A stretch of 17,205 nucleotides of DNA from an uncultured Hyphomicrobiales bacterium (GTDB taxonomy: Bacteria > Pseudomonadota > Alphaproteobacteria > Rhizobiales > Beijerinckiaceae): NCBI GenBank assembly GCA_903903935.1, contig CAIVAX010000471.1:1-17205 (forward strand). The letters run 5' to 3'. The translations under genes were made by a program, and so were the position numbers. Under the pieces are notes generated by a model. That model had not been told where the DNA came from. It made no database searches and was given only the letters and a program-made list of their open reading frames with translations. Shown here one piece after another: positions 1 through 7,433 of this stretch. The stretch's first letter is position 1, and each line of letters begins with the position of its first letter.

Positions 1-487
1 CAGTTTTGCATTTTTTCTAGCTTATGGCGCTCCAGCGCACGCGCAAAATCTTTTGCAAAATTTTTTCCAAAATCTGTTTCAGCCCGCACCGCAAACTCCT
101 GCGCCTCCCCGCCAGAGCGCTCCTCGTCCCGCAGCGCCACGGCCTCAATCACAGCCAACACAGCCAGCGCCGCCTGATCAGCCTGCTCCCTATGAGCCGC
201 AAATGCTCAGATTGGCGGAAGTGCTGGGCGTGTTGAGCTATCTGCGCGATCTGTGCGAGGCGGGCGATGCCGATCAATGGCGGGCGCAAATGACAGCGCT
301 TTTGCAGGAAGAAGGCCTTAATCTCAAACGCAAGGAGCGTCTGGCTGGCGCGTTTAATCAGGGCTTCCAAGGCTATGAAGTGAGCTATCGCAGCTGCACG
401 CCTAATGCACGCCTTGTCATGTCGCGGGCGATGAGCGAGGGGGAGCGTTTAACACGCGATTTGGCCAGCCGCTTTGGCACAGACTGA
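1..487 (+). CDS. TIGR02301-like secreted protein, 5' end outside window
   Basis: The reading frame is open from base 2 to the TGA at 485-487, so the gene begins before the window; 161 residues are visible. A TTG at 53 would give a 144-residue protein, but the in-frame codons before it read SFAFFLAYGAPAHA followed by QN. That is the end of a hydrophobic signal peptide with an A-x-A cleavage site, so 53 is not the true start. A Pro/Gln/Ala-rich linker follows the signal peptide. The folded C-terminal part contains LSYLRDLC and later SYRSC, the two well-separated cysteines typical of the alphaproteobacterial TIGR02301 family, which suggests a periplasmic disulfide. The family has no known function. 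The downstream small gene starts 83 bp later, after a palindrome. I am fairly sure of the family and sure that the gene is real and truncated by the window edge. Confidence 0.82.
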   Translation, partial: SFAFFLAYGAPAHAQNLLQNFFQNLFQPAPQTPAPPRQSAPRPAAPRPQSQPTQPAPPDQPAPYEPQMLRLAEVLGVLSYLRDLCEAGDADQWRAQMTALLQEEGLNLKRKERLAGAFNQGFQGYEVSYRSCTPNARLVMSRAMSEGERLTRDLASRFGTD

Positions 488-514
488 GATTCACCCTTTT
501 TCGGCCTTTGAGTT

Positions 515-531
515 AACCTTTTCTCAAGGTT
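515..531 (+). promoter_or_regulatory. Palindrome AACCTT-N5-AAGGTT upstream of the 571 gene
   Basis: Perfect 6-bp arms (515-520 and 526-531) flank TTCTC. It ends 39 nt before the ATG at 571. Nearly the same sequence, read on the other strand, occurs at 2303-2318 before the cell wall hydrolase gene. The region also reads TTAA (513-516), seven bases, TCAA (524-527), one mismatch from the alphaproteobacterial CtrA box TTAA-N7-TTAA. It could be a protein-binding site or an RNA hairpin; the sequence alone does not decide. Confidence 0.5.
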
Positions 532-570
532 GATGTCGCTGTTCCTGCGACTTGCCTCTATGATAGGCAA

Positions 571-828
571 ATGGAAACTGATCCCACCCTGTTTTTTGAC
601 GATATGAGCTTGGCTGACGAGCGTCGCGAAGCCATGCTTTATCTCGAAGAGGCGTTTGCCGAAGCGATCATGTCCGGCATTGATGGGGACTGCATTGCGC
701 AGGCCGCTATTTTTTCAGCATTGACGGAATTTGTCGCCACTTATGGCGAAGAGGCTGTGGCGAAATTTGCCGAGCGTTTGCCTGAGCGAATCCGTCAGGG
801 CGAATTCACGCTTTCAATTAAGCATTAA
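571..828 (+). CDS. Small acidic conserved-type hypothetical protein
   Basis: An 85-residue protein from ATG 571 to TAA 826-828. I do not recognise a named domain. It begins METDPTLFFDD, is rich in Glu, Asp and Ala, and looks almost entirely helical (LADERREAMLYLEEAFAEAI, then EFVATYGEEAVAKFAERL). It has a single cysteine (DGDCIAQ), no signal peptide and no membrane segment, so it is probably a soluble cytoplasmic protein. The start lacks a strong Shine-Dalgarno; only AGGCAA lies just before the ATG. Coding character is supported by consistent codon use and by a position between two real genes with a palindrome upstream that is shared with the opposing hydrolase gene. It may be co-transcribed with the TIGR02301 gene 83 bp upstream or have its own promoter. 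Confidence 0.7.
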   Translation: METDPTLFFDDMSLADERREAMLYLEEAFAEAIMSGIDGDCIAQAAIFSALTEFVATYGEEAVAKFAERLPERIRQGEFTLSIKH

Positions 829-845
829 AGTTGCGATTAAGCATT

Positions 846-887
846 GATCGCGAGTCTTGGATCGCGAGTCTTGGATCGCGAGTGCTG
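846..887. repeat. Three tandem copies of a 14-bp unit
   Basis: Units GATCGCGAGTCTTG at 846-859 and 860-873 are identical; the third, at 874-887, reads GATCGCGAGTGCTG with two changes. The array sits between the 571 gene and the 3' end of the hydrolase gene. Just before it, ATTAAGCATT occurs twice, at 817-826 (over the stop codon of the 571 gene) and 836-845. It appears non-coding and slippage-derived. Confidence 0.9.
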
Positions 888-896
888 GCACCGATC

Positions 897-2261
897 TTAA
901 GTCTGGCCGGGCCGGAGCTTGTAGAAAATGTGATTGCCGATCACATCCATTTTCTTGAGTTGTTTAGACCAACGCGGCTTGACGTAATTGGCATGATAAT
1001 GCGTTGCTCCGCCCACATCCGCCACATAGGTCTGCCCTTGTGTGACTTCGCGGGCAATGCGCTGGGCAATGGCCCAAGGCTCGGGCTCGGTAATGCGTAA
1101 GGATTTGCCTTCGCAGGCAAAGGAAAACTGACAGGCATTGTGGCGATGGCGGTTTTGATAGACCACGCCGCAGACGCTGGGTGGATAAAGTCCGCTTGAG
1201 ACGCGATTGAGCACGACTTGCGCAACAGCCGCTTGGCCTTCTTCAGGTTCACTACGCGCTTCAAAATAAATCGCTTCAGCTAGACATTTTTCTTCCCGCG
1301 CCCATTGATCCTGATCCAGCAGGGCGGCGTAATTGGGCCGCTGGGAGGGGCTGCGCGGCACGAGCGAGAGCTGGTTATTCGCCTGAGCATTGCCTAAGCC
1401 TGCCTTGGGATCTTTGGTCATTTCGGCAATCTGCAATGGGGTTTGATCCGCTGCAGCGGGTGTTGAAGAGGCCAGCGCAATGGCGCGCGGCACGGCAGGG
1501 GTGGACCCATCTTGACGTTGATTGCGTGCGCCGCCCGAGCGCAAAGTGAGTTGTGAAATGGTCTGTGAACTCGAAATGGTCTGTGCACTCATCGGCGAGG
1601 CGCCAGCAGCTGGCACTTGTGCCGGAGTGTTTTGAGTCGTGTTGTTGTGAGCTGTCGGGGTGGAGGGCGTTTGATCGCGCTCAAAGCTGGAATTGGCAAT
1701 GGTCTCTTGATCAGCCGCTGACCATGAGTCAAAGCCGTCAAAGGCCAGATAATCTTCGGCGGATAAGACCAATTCCTCGGCGCGATAAGCAGCAAGATTG
1801 GCTTTGGCACGCAATTTGGCATCAAAGGTCGGTCTTATTCCCACATTGGGATTGCCCTTATTGGTCCGGTCAGGCTGTGGAAAGGCATTGGCACTGCGCT
1901 TGAGTTCAATCCGCGGCTCGATTTCATCGGGGCGCGAGAGAAAATCCTTGCGCTCACCCAAAGTCAGGCTGGCTGTTTGGGCGAGAGGATCATTGGCAAA
2001 TATAGCCCCTTTGGCAAAACCAGCGAATTGAAATTGGCTTTGCAAAATCTGGTTCATGCCAGATGTGGGCAGGGCTGGAACCAGATCTAAAGGAGCGCTT
2101 GTCCTGCCGATGCGATTTGGAGCCAGAGAGGCGCCGATGGAGGCATCCTGTCCGGCTTCTGCTGTCAGAGAAATGACCATGCCCAGAGCAACGCACCAAG
2201 GCGCAAGGACATTGAGTGTCCAAGCAAAGCTTGAGCGCCTGACAGAACGAGACCGAGCCAT
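897..2261 (-). CDS. SleB-family cell wall hydrolase
   Basis: A 454-residue protein from ATG 2261. An in-frame TTG at 2276 adds five residues, but the ATG has GCAGG about 6 nt upstream and fits the spacing of the shared palindrome. The basic N-terminus followed by LNVLAPWCVALGMVISLTA is a signal peptide or membrane anchor, so it acts in the periplasm. Residues about 45-315 are a low-complexity region rich in Ser, Thr, Pro, Gln and Ala. The C-terminal 130 residues carry the Hydrolase_2 (SleB/CwlJ) domain: CLAEAIYFEARSEPEEGQA with the expected catalytic Glu, VAQVVLNRV, and ATHYHANYVKPRW near the end. This family cleaves peptidoglycan glycan strands. In Gram-negatives it is linked to cell wall remodelling rather than spore germination. 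An 18-bp duplication inside the gene repeats the peptide SQTIS. The family is certain; the exact bond cut is inferred. Confidence 0.88.
   Translation of the reverse strand: MARSRSVRRSSFAWTLNVLAPWCVALGMVISLTAEAGQDASIGASLAPNRIGRTSAPLDLVPALPTSGMNQILQSQFQFAGFAKGAIFANDPLAQTASLTLGERKDFLSRPDEIEPRIELKRSANAFPQPDRTNKGNPNVGIRPTFDAKLRAKANLAAYRAEELVLSAEDYLAFDGFDSWSAADQETIANSSFERDQTPSTPTAHNNTTQNTPAQVPAAGASPMSAQTISSSQTISQLTLRSGGARNQRQDGSTPAVPRAIALASSTPAAADQTPLQIAEMTKDPKAGLGNAQANNQLSLVPRSPSQRPNYAALLDQDQWAREEKCLAEAIYFEARSEPEEGQAAVAQVVLNRVSSGLYPPSVCGVVYQNRHRHNACQFSFACEGKSLRITEPEPWAIAQRIAREVTQGQTYVADVGGATHYHANYVKPRWSKQLKKMDVIGNHIFYKLRPGQT
1555..1590. repeat. In-frame 18-bp tandem duplication in the hydrolase gene
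   Basis: Two adjacent 18-bp copies, 1555-1572 and 1573-1590, differ at one base (GTGAACTC against GTGCACTC at the end). On the coding strand this gives two SQTIS-type peptides in a row in the disordered linker of the cell wall hydrolase. It keeps the reading frame. Confidence 0.88.
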
Positions 2262-2302
2262 ACGCAACCTGCGCAACCATTTGAACAGAGGCGAAGGTCC
2301 TT

Positions 2303-2318
2303 AACCTTGAGAAAGGTT
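2303..2318 (-). promoter_or_regulatory. Palindrome AACCTT-N4-AAGGTT upstream of the hydrolase gene
   Basis: Arms 2303-2308 and 2313-2318 flank GAGA. Read on - it is AACCTTTCTCAAGGTT, one base shorter than the palindrome at 515-531 and otherwise identical. It ends 41 nt before the hydrolase ATG at 2261, against 39 nt for the other copy and its gene. Just downstream on - comes AAGGACCTT, a further partial copy of the arms. Likely a shared regulator site or leader hairpin. Confidence 0.5.
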
Positions 2319-2427
2319 TAGTCCATCGCATTATGGTTATCAGGCTTTAAGCTTGCGGTCGGGTTACTGAGGAGCAGGCTCAGGCGTATCAAATTGGATC
2401 AGCTGGGTGATCAGATGGGCGCTCTGC

Positions 2428-2460
2428 CTCAACCGAAGGGCACGACGCCCGTCGGTTGAG
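2428..2460 (-). terminator. Strong hairpin after ppdK, without U-tract
   Basis: CTCAACCGA (2428-2436) pairs perfectly with TCGGTTGAG (2452-2460). Inside, GGGC pairs with GCCC around the loop ACGAC, with one A/G mismatch. It begins 26 nt beyond the ppdK stop and precedes the hydrolase promoter region. There is no T-run after it on either strand, so it may protect the mRNA 3' end or work with Rho rather than act as a classical intrinsic terminator. Confidence 0.5.
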
Positions 2461-2486
2461 CTGCACCTCTCACGAGGCTTGTTTTA

Positions 2487-5168
2487 TTAAGCTTGGCTCG
2501 CAGCCTTTTTGCCCAGAGCGGCTTGTGCTGCGGCGAGGCGGGCAATCGGCACGCGGAAGGGCGAGCAGGAGACGTAATCAAGCCCGACAGATTCACAAAA
2601 GTGAATCGAGGCAGGATCGCCGCCATGTTCGCCGCAAATGCCCAGCTTCAGGCCGGATCTGGTCTTGCGTCCACGTTCGGCAGCCAGAGCGACCAATTCG
2701 CCCACGCCTTCTTGATCAATCGTCACAAAGGGATCATGCGGCAGAATGCCCTTGGCCGTATAGGGTCCCAAGAAAGAGGCGGCATCATCGCGCGAAATGC
2801 CCAGAGTGGTTTGGGTGAGGTCATTGGTGCCAAAGGAGAAGAATTCGGCTGTTTGCGCAATTTCAGCAGCGCGCAGGGCGGCGCGCGGCAGTTCGATCAT
2901 TGTGCCGACTTGATAGGGAATGGTCACGCCGGTTTCTTTGGCGACCGCTTCGGCCATCGCCACAATGCGCGCCTTGGTTAGATCCAGCTCTGCTTTGGTC
3001 ATCACGAGCGGCACCATGATTTCGGCTGTCACGGGCTTGCCTGTGCTCTTGCTGGCCGCCACCGCGCCTTCAAAAATGGCGCGGGCCTGCATTTCCGCAA
3101 TTTCAGGATAAGCAATGGCGATGCGCACGCCTCTGAAGCCCAGCATGGGGTTAAACTCAAACAATTCGTTAGCGCGGCGCTTGAGCTTATCAACGCTGGT
3201 GTTCATCGCCTGCGCCACTTCTGCAATTTCCGCATCGCTATGGGGCAGGAATTCATGCAAGGGCGGATCCAGCAGACGAATGGTCACCGGCAGGCCGGAC
3301 ATGATTTCGAACAGAGCGGTGAAATCGCTGCGTTGCATGGGCAGCAATTTGGCAAGAGCGGCGCGGCGGCCTTTTTCATCATCGGCGAGAATCATTTCGC
3401 GCACAGCGATGATGCGATCACCTTCAAAGAACATATGTTCGGTGCGGCACAGGCCAATGCCTTCCGCGCCAAAGGCGCGCGCAACGCGGGCATCAGCGGG
3501 CGTGTCGGCATTGGTGCGCACCTTCATACGCCGCGCCGAATCGGCCCATTGCATGAGGGTGCCAAATTCACCCGAGAGTTCGGGTTGCAACATGGCAACC
3601 GTGCCTTCCAGCACCTGGCCAGTCGAGCCATCAATGGTGATCCAATCACCCTTTTTCAATATGCGGCCGGCGGCATTGAGTGTCTGTGTCGCATAATCAA
3701 TACGAATGGTTCCCGCGCCGGAAACACAAGGCTTGCCCATGCCTCTGGCGACGACGGCAGCATGGGAGGTCATGCCGCCGCGGGTTGTTAAAATGCCCTC
3801 GGCCGCATGCATGCCGTGAATATCTTCAGGCGAGGTTTCCACACGCACGAGAATGACCTTGCGGCCAGCGGCTTTCAACGCTTCTGCCTCATCGGAGGTG
3901 AAGATGATTTCGCCGCTCGCAGCGCCGGGCGAAGCGGGCAGGCCAGAGGCCAGAATTTTACGCTCTGCCTTGGGGTCAATGGTGGGATGCAATAATTGAT
4001 CGAGCGAGGCTGGATCAACCCGCGTGACCGCTTCGTGCTTGGTGATCAACCCATCATTGGCCATTTCAACGGCAATGCGCAAAGAGGCCTTGGCGGTGCG
4101 TTTGCCATTGCGGGTTTGCAACATCCATAATTTGCCGCGCTCGACAGTGAATTCGAGATCCTGCATGTCGCGATAATGCTTTTCAAGCAATTGCGTGATC
4201 TTCGAAAATTCCTGATAGACCTCGGGCAAAACCGTTTCCATCGAGGGTTTGTCGGAATGGGCGGCAAGGCGGGCGGCTTCGGTGATGTTTTGCGGTGTGC
4301 GAATGCCCGCCACCACATCTTCGCCCTGCGCATTGACGAGGAATTCGCCATAAAGTTCGCGGGCCCCGGTCGAGGGATTGCGGGTAAAGGCCACGCCTGT
4401 GGCAGAGGTTTCTCCCATATTGCCAAACACCATGGCCTGCACATTGACCGCAGTGCCCCAGCTTTCGGGAATAGCATTGAGGCGCCGATAGGTGATGGCG
4501 CGCTGATTCATCCACGACCCAAACACAGCGCCAATGGCGCCCCATAATTGCTGCAGAGACTCTTGCGGGAAAGGCTTGCCGCTCGCTTCTTGCACCTTGG
4601 CCTTGTAGCGCAGGATGATTTCGCGCCAATCATTCGCGGTCAGATCAGTATCGAGCATGAAATTCTTGCGGTCTTTATAGTCCTCAAGGATTTCTTCGAA
4701 ATTGTGATGGTCAATGTCGAGCACGACATTGGAATACATCTGAATGAAGCGGCGATAGCTGTCATAGGCAAAGCGCTCATCGCCCGAATTTTTGGCCAGC
4801 GCCTCAACGGTGACATCATTGAGACCCAGATTGAGCACCGTATCCATCATGCCGGGCATGGAGGCTCTGGCACCTGAGCGCACGGAAACCAGCAGGGGGT
4901 TTTTAGCATCGCCAAAACTGCGACCGGTCAATTGGCCAACATGGAGCAAAGCCGCTTCAACCTGTTGGGTCAGTTCGGCGGGATATTGCCGGCCGTTTTC
5001 GTAAAAAGCTGTGCACACCTCGGTGGTGATGGTGAAGCCGGGGGGGACAGGCAGGCCCAGATTGGACATTTCCGCCAGATTGGCGCCCTTGCCGCCCAGC
5101 AAGTTCTTCATTTCGCTGGCGCCTTCAGCCTTGCCGTCACCAAAAGTATAAACCCATTTATTCGTCAT
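2487..5168 (-). CDS. ppdK: Pyruvate, phosphate dikinase
   Basis: An 893-residue protein that interconverts pyruvate + ATP + phosphate and phosphoenolpyruvate + AMP + diphosphate in the cytoplasm, linking pyruvate to gluconeogenesis. The length is normal for bacterial enzymes. The N-terminal nucleotide-binding part has LLGGKGANLAEMSNLGLPVP (23-42) and NPSTGARELYGEFLVNAQGE. The central phosphohistidine domain has TRGGMTSHAAVVAR with the phosphorylated His at 469 and the regulatory Thr at 467. The C-terminal TIM barrel ends with GICGEHGGDP, active-site Cys at 845. The ATG at 5168 is preceded by GAGG at a 6-nt spacing. It is transcribed away from dxs, with a 19-bp dyad 70 nt upstream of the start. 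No PPDK regulatory protein gene is in the window. Many open frames on its opposite strand are shadows. Confidence 0.97.
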   Translation of the reverse strand: MTNKWVYTFGDGKAEGASEMKNLLGGKGANLAEMSNLGLPVPPGFTITTEVCTAFYENGRQYPAELTQQVEAALLHVGQLTGRSFGDAKNPLLVSVRSGARASMPGMMDTVLNLGLNDVTVEALAKNSGDERFAYDSYRRFIQMYSNVVLDIDHHNFEEILEDYKDRKNFMLDTDLTANDWREIILRYKAKVQEASGKPFPQESLQQLWGAIGAVFGSWMNQRAITYRRLNAIPESWGTAVNVQAMVFGNMGETSATGVAFTRNPSTGARELYGEFLVNAQGEDVVAGIRTPQNITEAARLAAHSDKPSMETVLPEVYQEFSKITQLLEKHYRDMQDLEFTVERGKLWMLQTRNGKRTAKASLRIAVEMANDGLITKHEAVTRVDPASLDQLLHPTIDPKAERKILASGLPASPGAASGEIIFTSDEAEALKAAGRKVILVRVETSPEDIHGMHAAEGILTTRGGMTSHAAVVARGMGKPCVSGAGTIRIDYATQTLNAAGRILKKGDWITIDGSTGQVLEGTVAMLQPELSGEFGTLMQWADSARRMKVRTNADTPADARVARAFGAEGIGLCRTEHMFFEGDRIIAVREMILADDEKGRRAALAKLLPMQRSDFTALFEIMSGLPVTIRLLDPPLHEFLPHSDAEIAEVAQAMNTSVDKLKRRANELFEFNPMLGFRGVRIAIAYPEIAEMQARAIFEGAVAASKSTGKPVTAEIMVPLVMTKAELDLTKARIVAMAEAVAKETGVTIPYQVGTMIELPRAALRAAEIAQTAEFFSFGTNDLTQTTLGISRDDAASFLGPYTAKGILPHDPFVTIDQEGVGELVALAAERGRKTRSGLKLGICGEHGGDPASIHFCESVGLDYVSCSPFRVPIARLAAAQAALGKKAASQA

Positions 5169-5238
5169 GGAACGCCTCAGATCCTACTGAAAAAGGCAAG
5201 TCGCCGTCCCGTTTGGGAATACGATTTCGATCGGTGAC

Positions 5239-5257
5239 TGCCATAAAGCATATGGCA
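5239..5257. promoter_or_regulatory. Perfect 7-5-7 dyad in the ppdK/dxs divergent region
   Basis: TGCCATA (5239-5245), spacer AAGCA, TATGGCA (5251-5257). The arms are perfectly complementary. The centre is about 80 bp upstream of the ppdK ATG and about 250 bp upstream of the dxs start, so ppdK is the more likely target. The size and symmetry fit an operator for a dimeric helix-turn-helix regulator. The regulator is unknown and I do not recognise the motif. Confidence 0.5.
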
Positions 5258-5349
5258 CGCTAATGTTGAAGAGAGTCTGTCAGTCTTGTAGGCAAATTGA
5301 CGTCGTGAAATCACAACAATTTGTTTATCTCTTTGAAATAAATTGAAAT

Positions 5350-5380
5350 TTGTCAGTAAATGGACTGTTCACCCTATTTT
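5350..5380 (+). promoter_or_regulatory. Possible dxs promoter in AT-rich intergenic DNA
   Basis: The 333 bp between ppdK and dxs turn AT-rich from about 5310 to 5380. A possible -35 TTGTCA (5350-5355) and -10 TATTTT (5375-5380) are 19 bp apart, longer than ideal. The -10 lies inside the short dyad CCCTA-TTT-TAGGG (5372-5384). A start site near 5387 would give a leader of about 115 nt. This is a weak match and other hexamer pairs are possible. Confidence 0.28.
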
Positions 5381-5455
5381 AGGGCCGCGGAATTGGCCTT
5401 TGGCGTCATGATTGTTCGCAATGATGGCAGTTTGCTTTGCTTTGGTGTATGGCTC

Positions 5456-5505
5456 AGCCCCATTCACGGGGGCTAATGAGGGCCTCCGACATGAGATTGA
5501 TGTGA
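5456..5505 (+). promoter_or_regulatory. Hairpin plus 9-codon upstream frame at the dxs start
   Basis: AGCCCC (5456-5461) pairs with GGGGCT (5469-5474) around a 7-nt loop. It is followed at once by ATG 5476 opening a 9-codon frame, MRASDMRLM, whose TGA (5503-5505) overlaps the dxs GTG start (5502-5504). This would allow translational coupling or leader control of dxs. It is seen directly in sequence, but whether the short frame is translated is unknown. Confidence 0.35.
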
Positions 5506-7430
5506 CACAGACTTCCAAAACACCCCTGCTTGATGAGATTGCTGACCCCGAGGCCCTGCGTCGCTTGCCAGATTCGGCTCTGGTCCAAGTCTGTGACGAG
5601 CTTAGGGCGGAGACGATTGACGCTGTTTCGGTCACCGGCGGCCATTTGGGGGCGGGTCTGGGCGTGGTAGAGCTCACCGTGGCGCTTCATTATGTCTTTG
5701 ACACACCTAAAGATCGGATCATTTGGGATGTTGGCCATCAGGCCTATCCGCACAAAATCCTGACCGGCCGGCGAGAGCGGATTCGCACGCTTCGCCAAGG
5801 CGGCGGGCTCTCTGGTTTCACCAAGCGCGATGAGAGCATTTACGACCCCTTTGGCGCGGCCCATTCCTCAACTTCAATTTCGGCTGGACTTGGCATGGCC
5901 GTGGCACGCGATCTGTCAGGCGGCTCCAATCATGTGATTGCGGTGATCGGTGATGGTGCCATGTCGGCGGGCATGGCCTATGAGGCGATGAACAATGCCG
6001 GTCATCTGCATTCCAAGCTGATTGTCATTCTCAATGATAATGACATGTCGATTGCCCCGCCCACGGGTGCCATGTCGGCCTATCTGGCGCGTCTGGTTTC
6101 GGGCGGCACCTATCAATCCATTCGGGAGACGGCCAAGCATTTGGCTGGGCATTTGCCCAAATTCTTTTATGACAAGGCCCGCAAGACGGAAGAATATGCA
6201 CGCGGCTTTTGGACGGGCGGCACTTTGTTCGAAGAGCTGGGCTTTTATTATGTCGGCCCGGTGGATGGTCATAATCTCGATCATCTTTTGCCGGTGCTCA
6301 AAAATGTACGCGACAATCAGCAAGGCCCGGTGCTCATTCATGTCGTCACCAAAAAGGGCAAGGGCTATCCACCAGCCGAAGCGGCGGCGGATAAATATCA
6401 TGGCGTCAATACATTTGATGTCATCACTGGCAAACAGGCCAAGCCCAAGGCCAATGCGCCTTCTTACACACGCGTATTTGCGCAAAGCCTGATAGCCGAA
6501 GCGCAGAAGGATGAGCGCATTGTTGCCATTTCCGCTGCTATGCCCACAGGCACGGGGCTGGATCTATTTGGGGAGGCCTTTCCCAAGCGCTGCTTTGATG
6601 TGGGCATTGCCGAGCAACATGCCGTGACTTTTGCCGCCGGGCTTGCCGCAGAAGGCTATAAGCCCTTTTGTGCGATTTATTCGACCTTTCTGCAAAGGGC
6701 TTATGATCAAGTCGTGCATGATGTGGCGATTCAAAAATTGCCGGTTCGTTTTGCTATTGATCGCGCCGGTCTTGTGGGTGCTGATGGTGCGACCCATGCC
6801 GGTTCCTTCGATGTGGCGTATCTGGGTTGTTTGCCGGGCATGGTGATTATGGCGGCGGCGGATGAGGCCGAATTGATGCATATGGTCGCCACAGCTGCAG
6901 CGTATGATGCCGGGCCGATTGCCTTTCGCTATCCGCGCGGTGATGGCATTGGCGTTGAAATGCCAGCGCATGGCGAGCGGCTTGAGATTGGCAAGGGCCG
7001 CATGATGCGGCAGGGCAATCGCATTGCTTTATTGTCTCTGGGCACGCGCTTGGACGAGGCTTTGCAGGCGGCTGATCAGCTTGCCGGCATGGGCCTCTCC
7101 ACAAGTGTGGCCGATGCGCGCTTTGCCAAGCCGCTCGATCTGGATTTGCTGCGCCAATTGGCGCACACACATGAAGTGCTGATCACCATTGAAGAGGGAT
7201 CGATTGGTGGTTTTGGCTCTTTCGTCGCCCAAGCGCTGTTGGAAGAGGGCCTGCTGGATGGTCAAAAGCCGCTGAAATTTCGCAGTCTGGTTCTGCCTGA
7301 TCAGTTCCAGGATCAGGACAAGCCGGAAAAGCTCTATGCGCAAGCAGGGCTTGATGCGCGCGCCATTGTGGCCAAAGTGCTCGATGTGTTGGGCCGCAGC
7401 CAAGAGTCTGCTAAAATTCTGATAGCCTGA
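5502..7430 (+). CDS. dxs: 1-deoxy-D-xylulose-5-phosphate synthase
   Basis: A thiamine-diphosphate enzyme that joins pyruvate and glyceraldehyde 3-phosphate in the first step of the MEP isoprenoid pathway; it also feeds thiamine and pyridoxal synthesis. The frame is open back to a TTG at 5412. I chose GTG 5502 because it gives 642 residues, the family's usual size, and an N-terminus [13 protein letters not shown] that matches alphaproteobacterial DXS; the 30 extra residues would be unlike the family. Visible motifs are GGHLGAGLG (His48), [10 protein letters not shown] (His79), [18 protein letters not shown] (cofactor binding, from 150), GPVDGHN, and [14 protein letters not shown] with the cofactor-activating Glu371. 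It is the first gene of a tight operon with tlyA (3 bp later) and the m5U methyltransferase. A hairpin and a short upstream frame lie just before the start. Confidence 0.96.
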   Translation: MTQTSKTPLLDEIADPEALRRLPDSALVQVCDELRAETIDAVSVTGGHLGAGLGVVELTVALHYVFDTPKDRIIWDVGHQAYPHKILTGRRERIRTLRQGGGLSGFTKRDESIYDPFGAAHSSTSISAGLGMAVARDLSGGSNHVIAVIGDGAMSAGMAYEAMNNAGHLHSKLIVILNDNDMSIAPPTGAMSAYLARLVSGGTYQSIRETAKHLAGHLPKFFYDKARKTEEYARGFWTGGTLFEELGFYYVGPVDGHNLDHLLPVLKNVRDNQQGPVLIHVVTKKGKGYPPAEAAADKYHGVNTFDVITGKQAKPKANAPSYTRVFAQSLIAEAQKDERIVAISAAMPTGTGLDLFGEAFPKRCFDVGIAEQHAVTFAAGLAAEGYKPFCAIYSTFLQRAYDQVVHDVAIQKLPVRFAIDRAGLVGADGATHAGSFDVAYLGCLPGMVIMAAADEAELMHMVATAAAYDAGPIAFRYPRGDGIGVEMPAHGERLEIGKGRMMRQGNRIALLSLGTRLDEALQAADQLAGMGLSTSVADARFAKPLDLDLLRQLAHTHEVLITIEEGSIGGFGSFVAQALLEEGLLDGQKPLKFRSLVLPDQFQDQDKPEKLYAQAGLDARAIVAKVLDVLGRSQESAKILIA

Positions 7431-7433
7431 GGC

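Noticed and set aside
1990..2331. 113-codon frame on -, overlapping the hydrolase start
   Set aside because: Its composition (many Cys, Ser, Arg, His) is that of a shifted frame, and it overlaps the convincing hydrolase signal peptide.
2322..2459. Open + frame of about 45 codons ending in LPQPKGTTPVG
   Set aside because: No start codon with a ribosome site, and its end lies inside the ppdK 3' hairpin.
2262..2486. tRNA or small RNA gene in the ppdK-hydrolase gap
   Set aside because: No cloverleaf, no GGTTCGAATC-type T-loop; only the shared palindrome and the ppdK 3' hairpin are evident.
3115..4877. Several long + strand frames opposite ppdK
   Set aside because: Typical antisense shadows of a GC-rich gene; the composition is unlike real proteins and there are no domains.
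5412..5501. 30-residue N-terminal extension of DXS from TTG 5412
   Set aside because: It makes DXS longer than the family and unlike it; GTG 5502 gives the expected N-terminus.
5169..5501. TPP riboswitch before dxs
   Set aside because: I looked for the conserved THI-box core and did not see it; the leader holds only a simple hairpin and a short frame.
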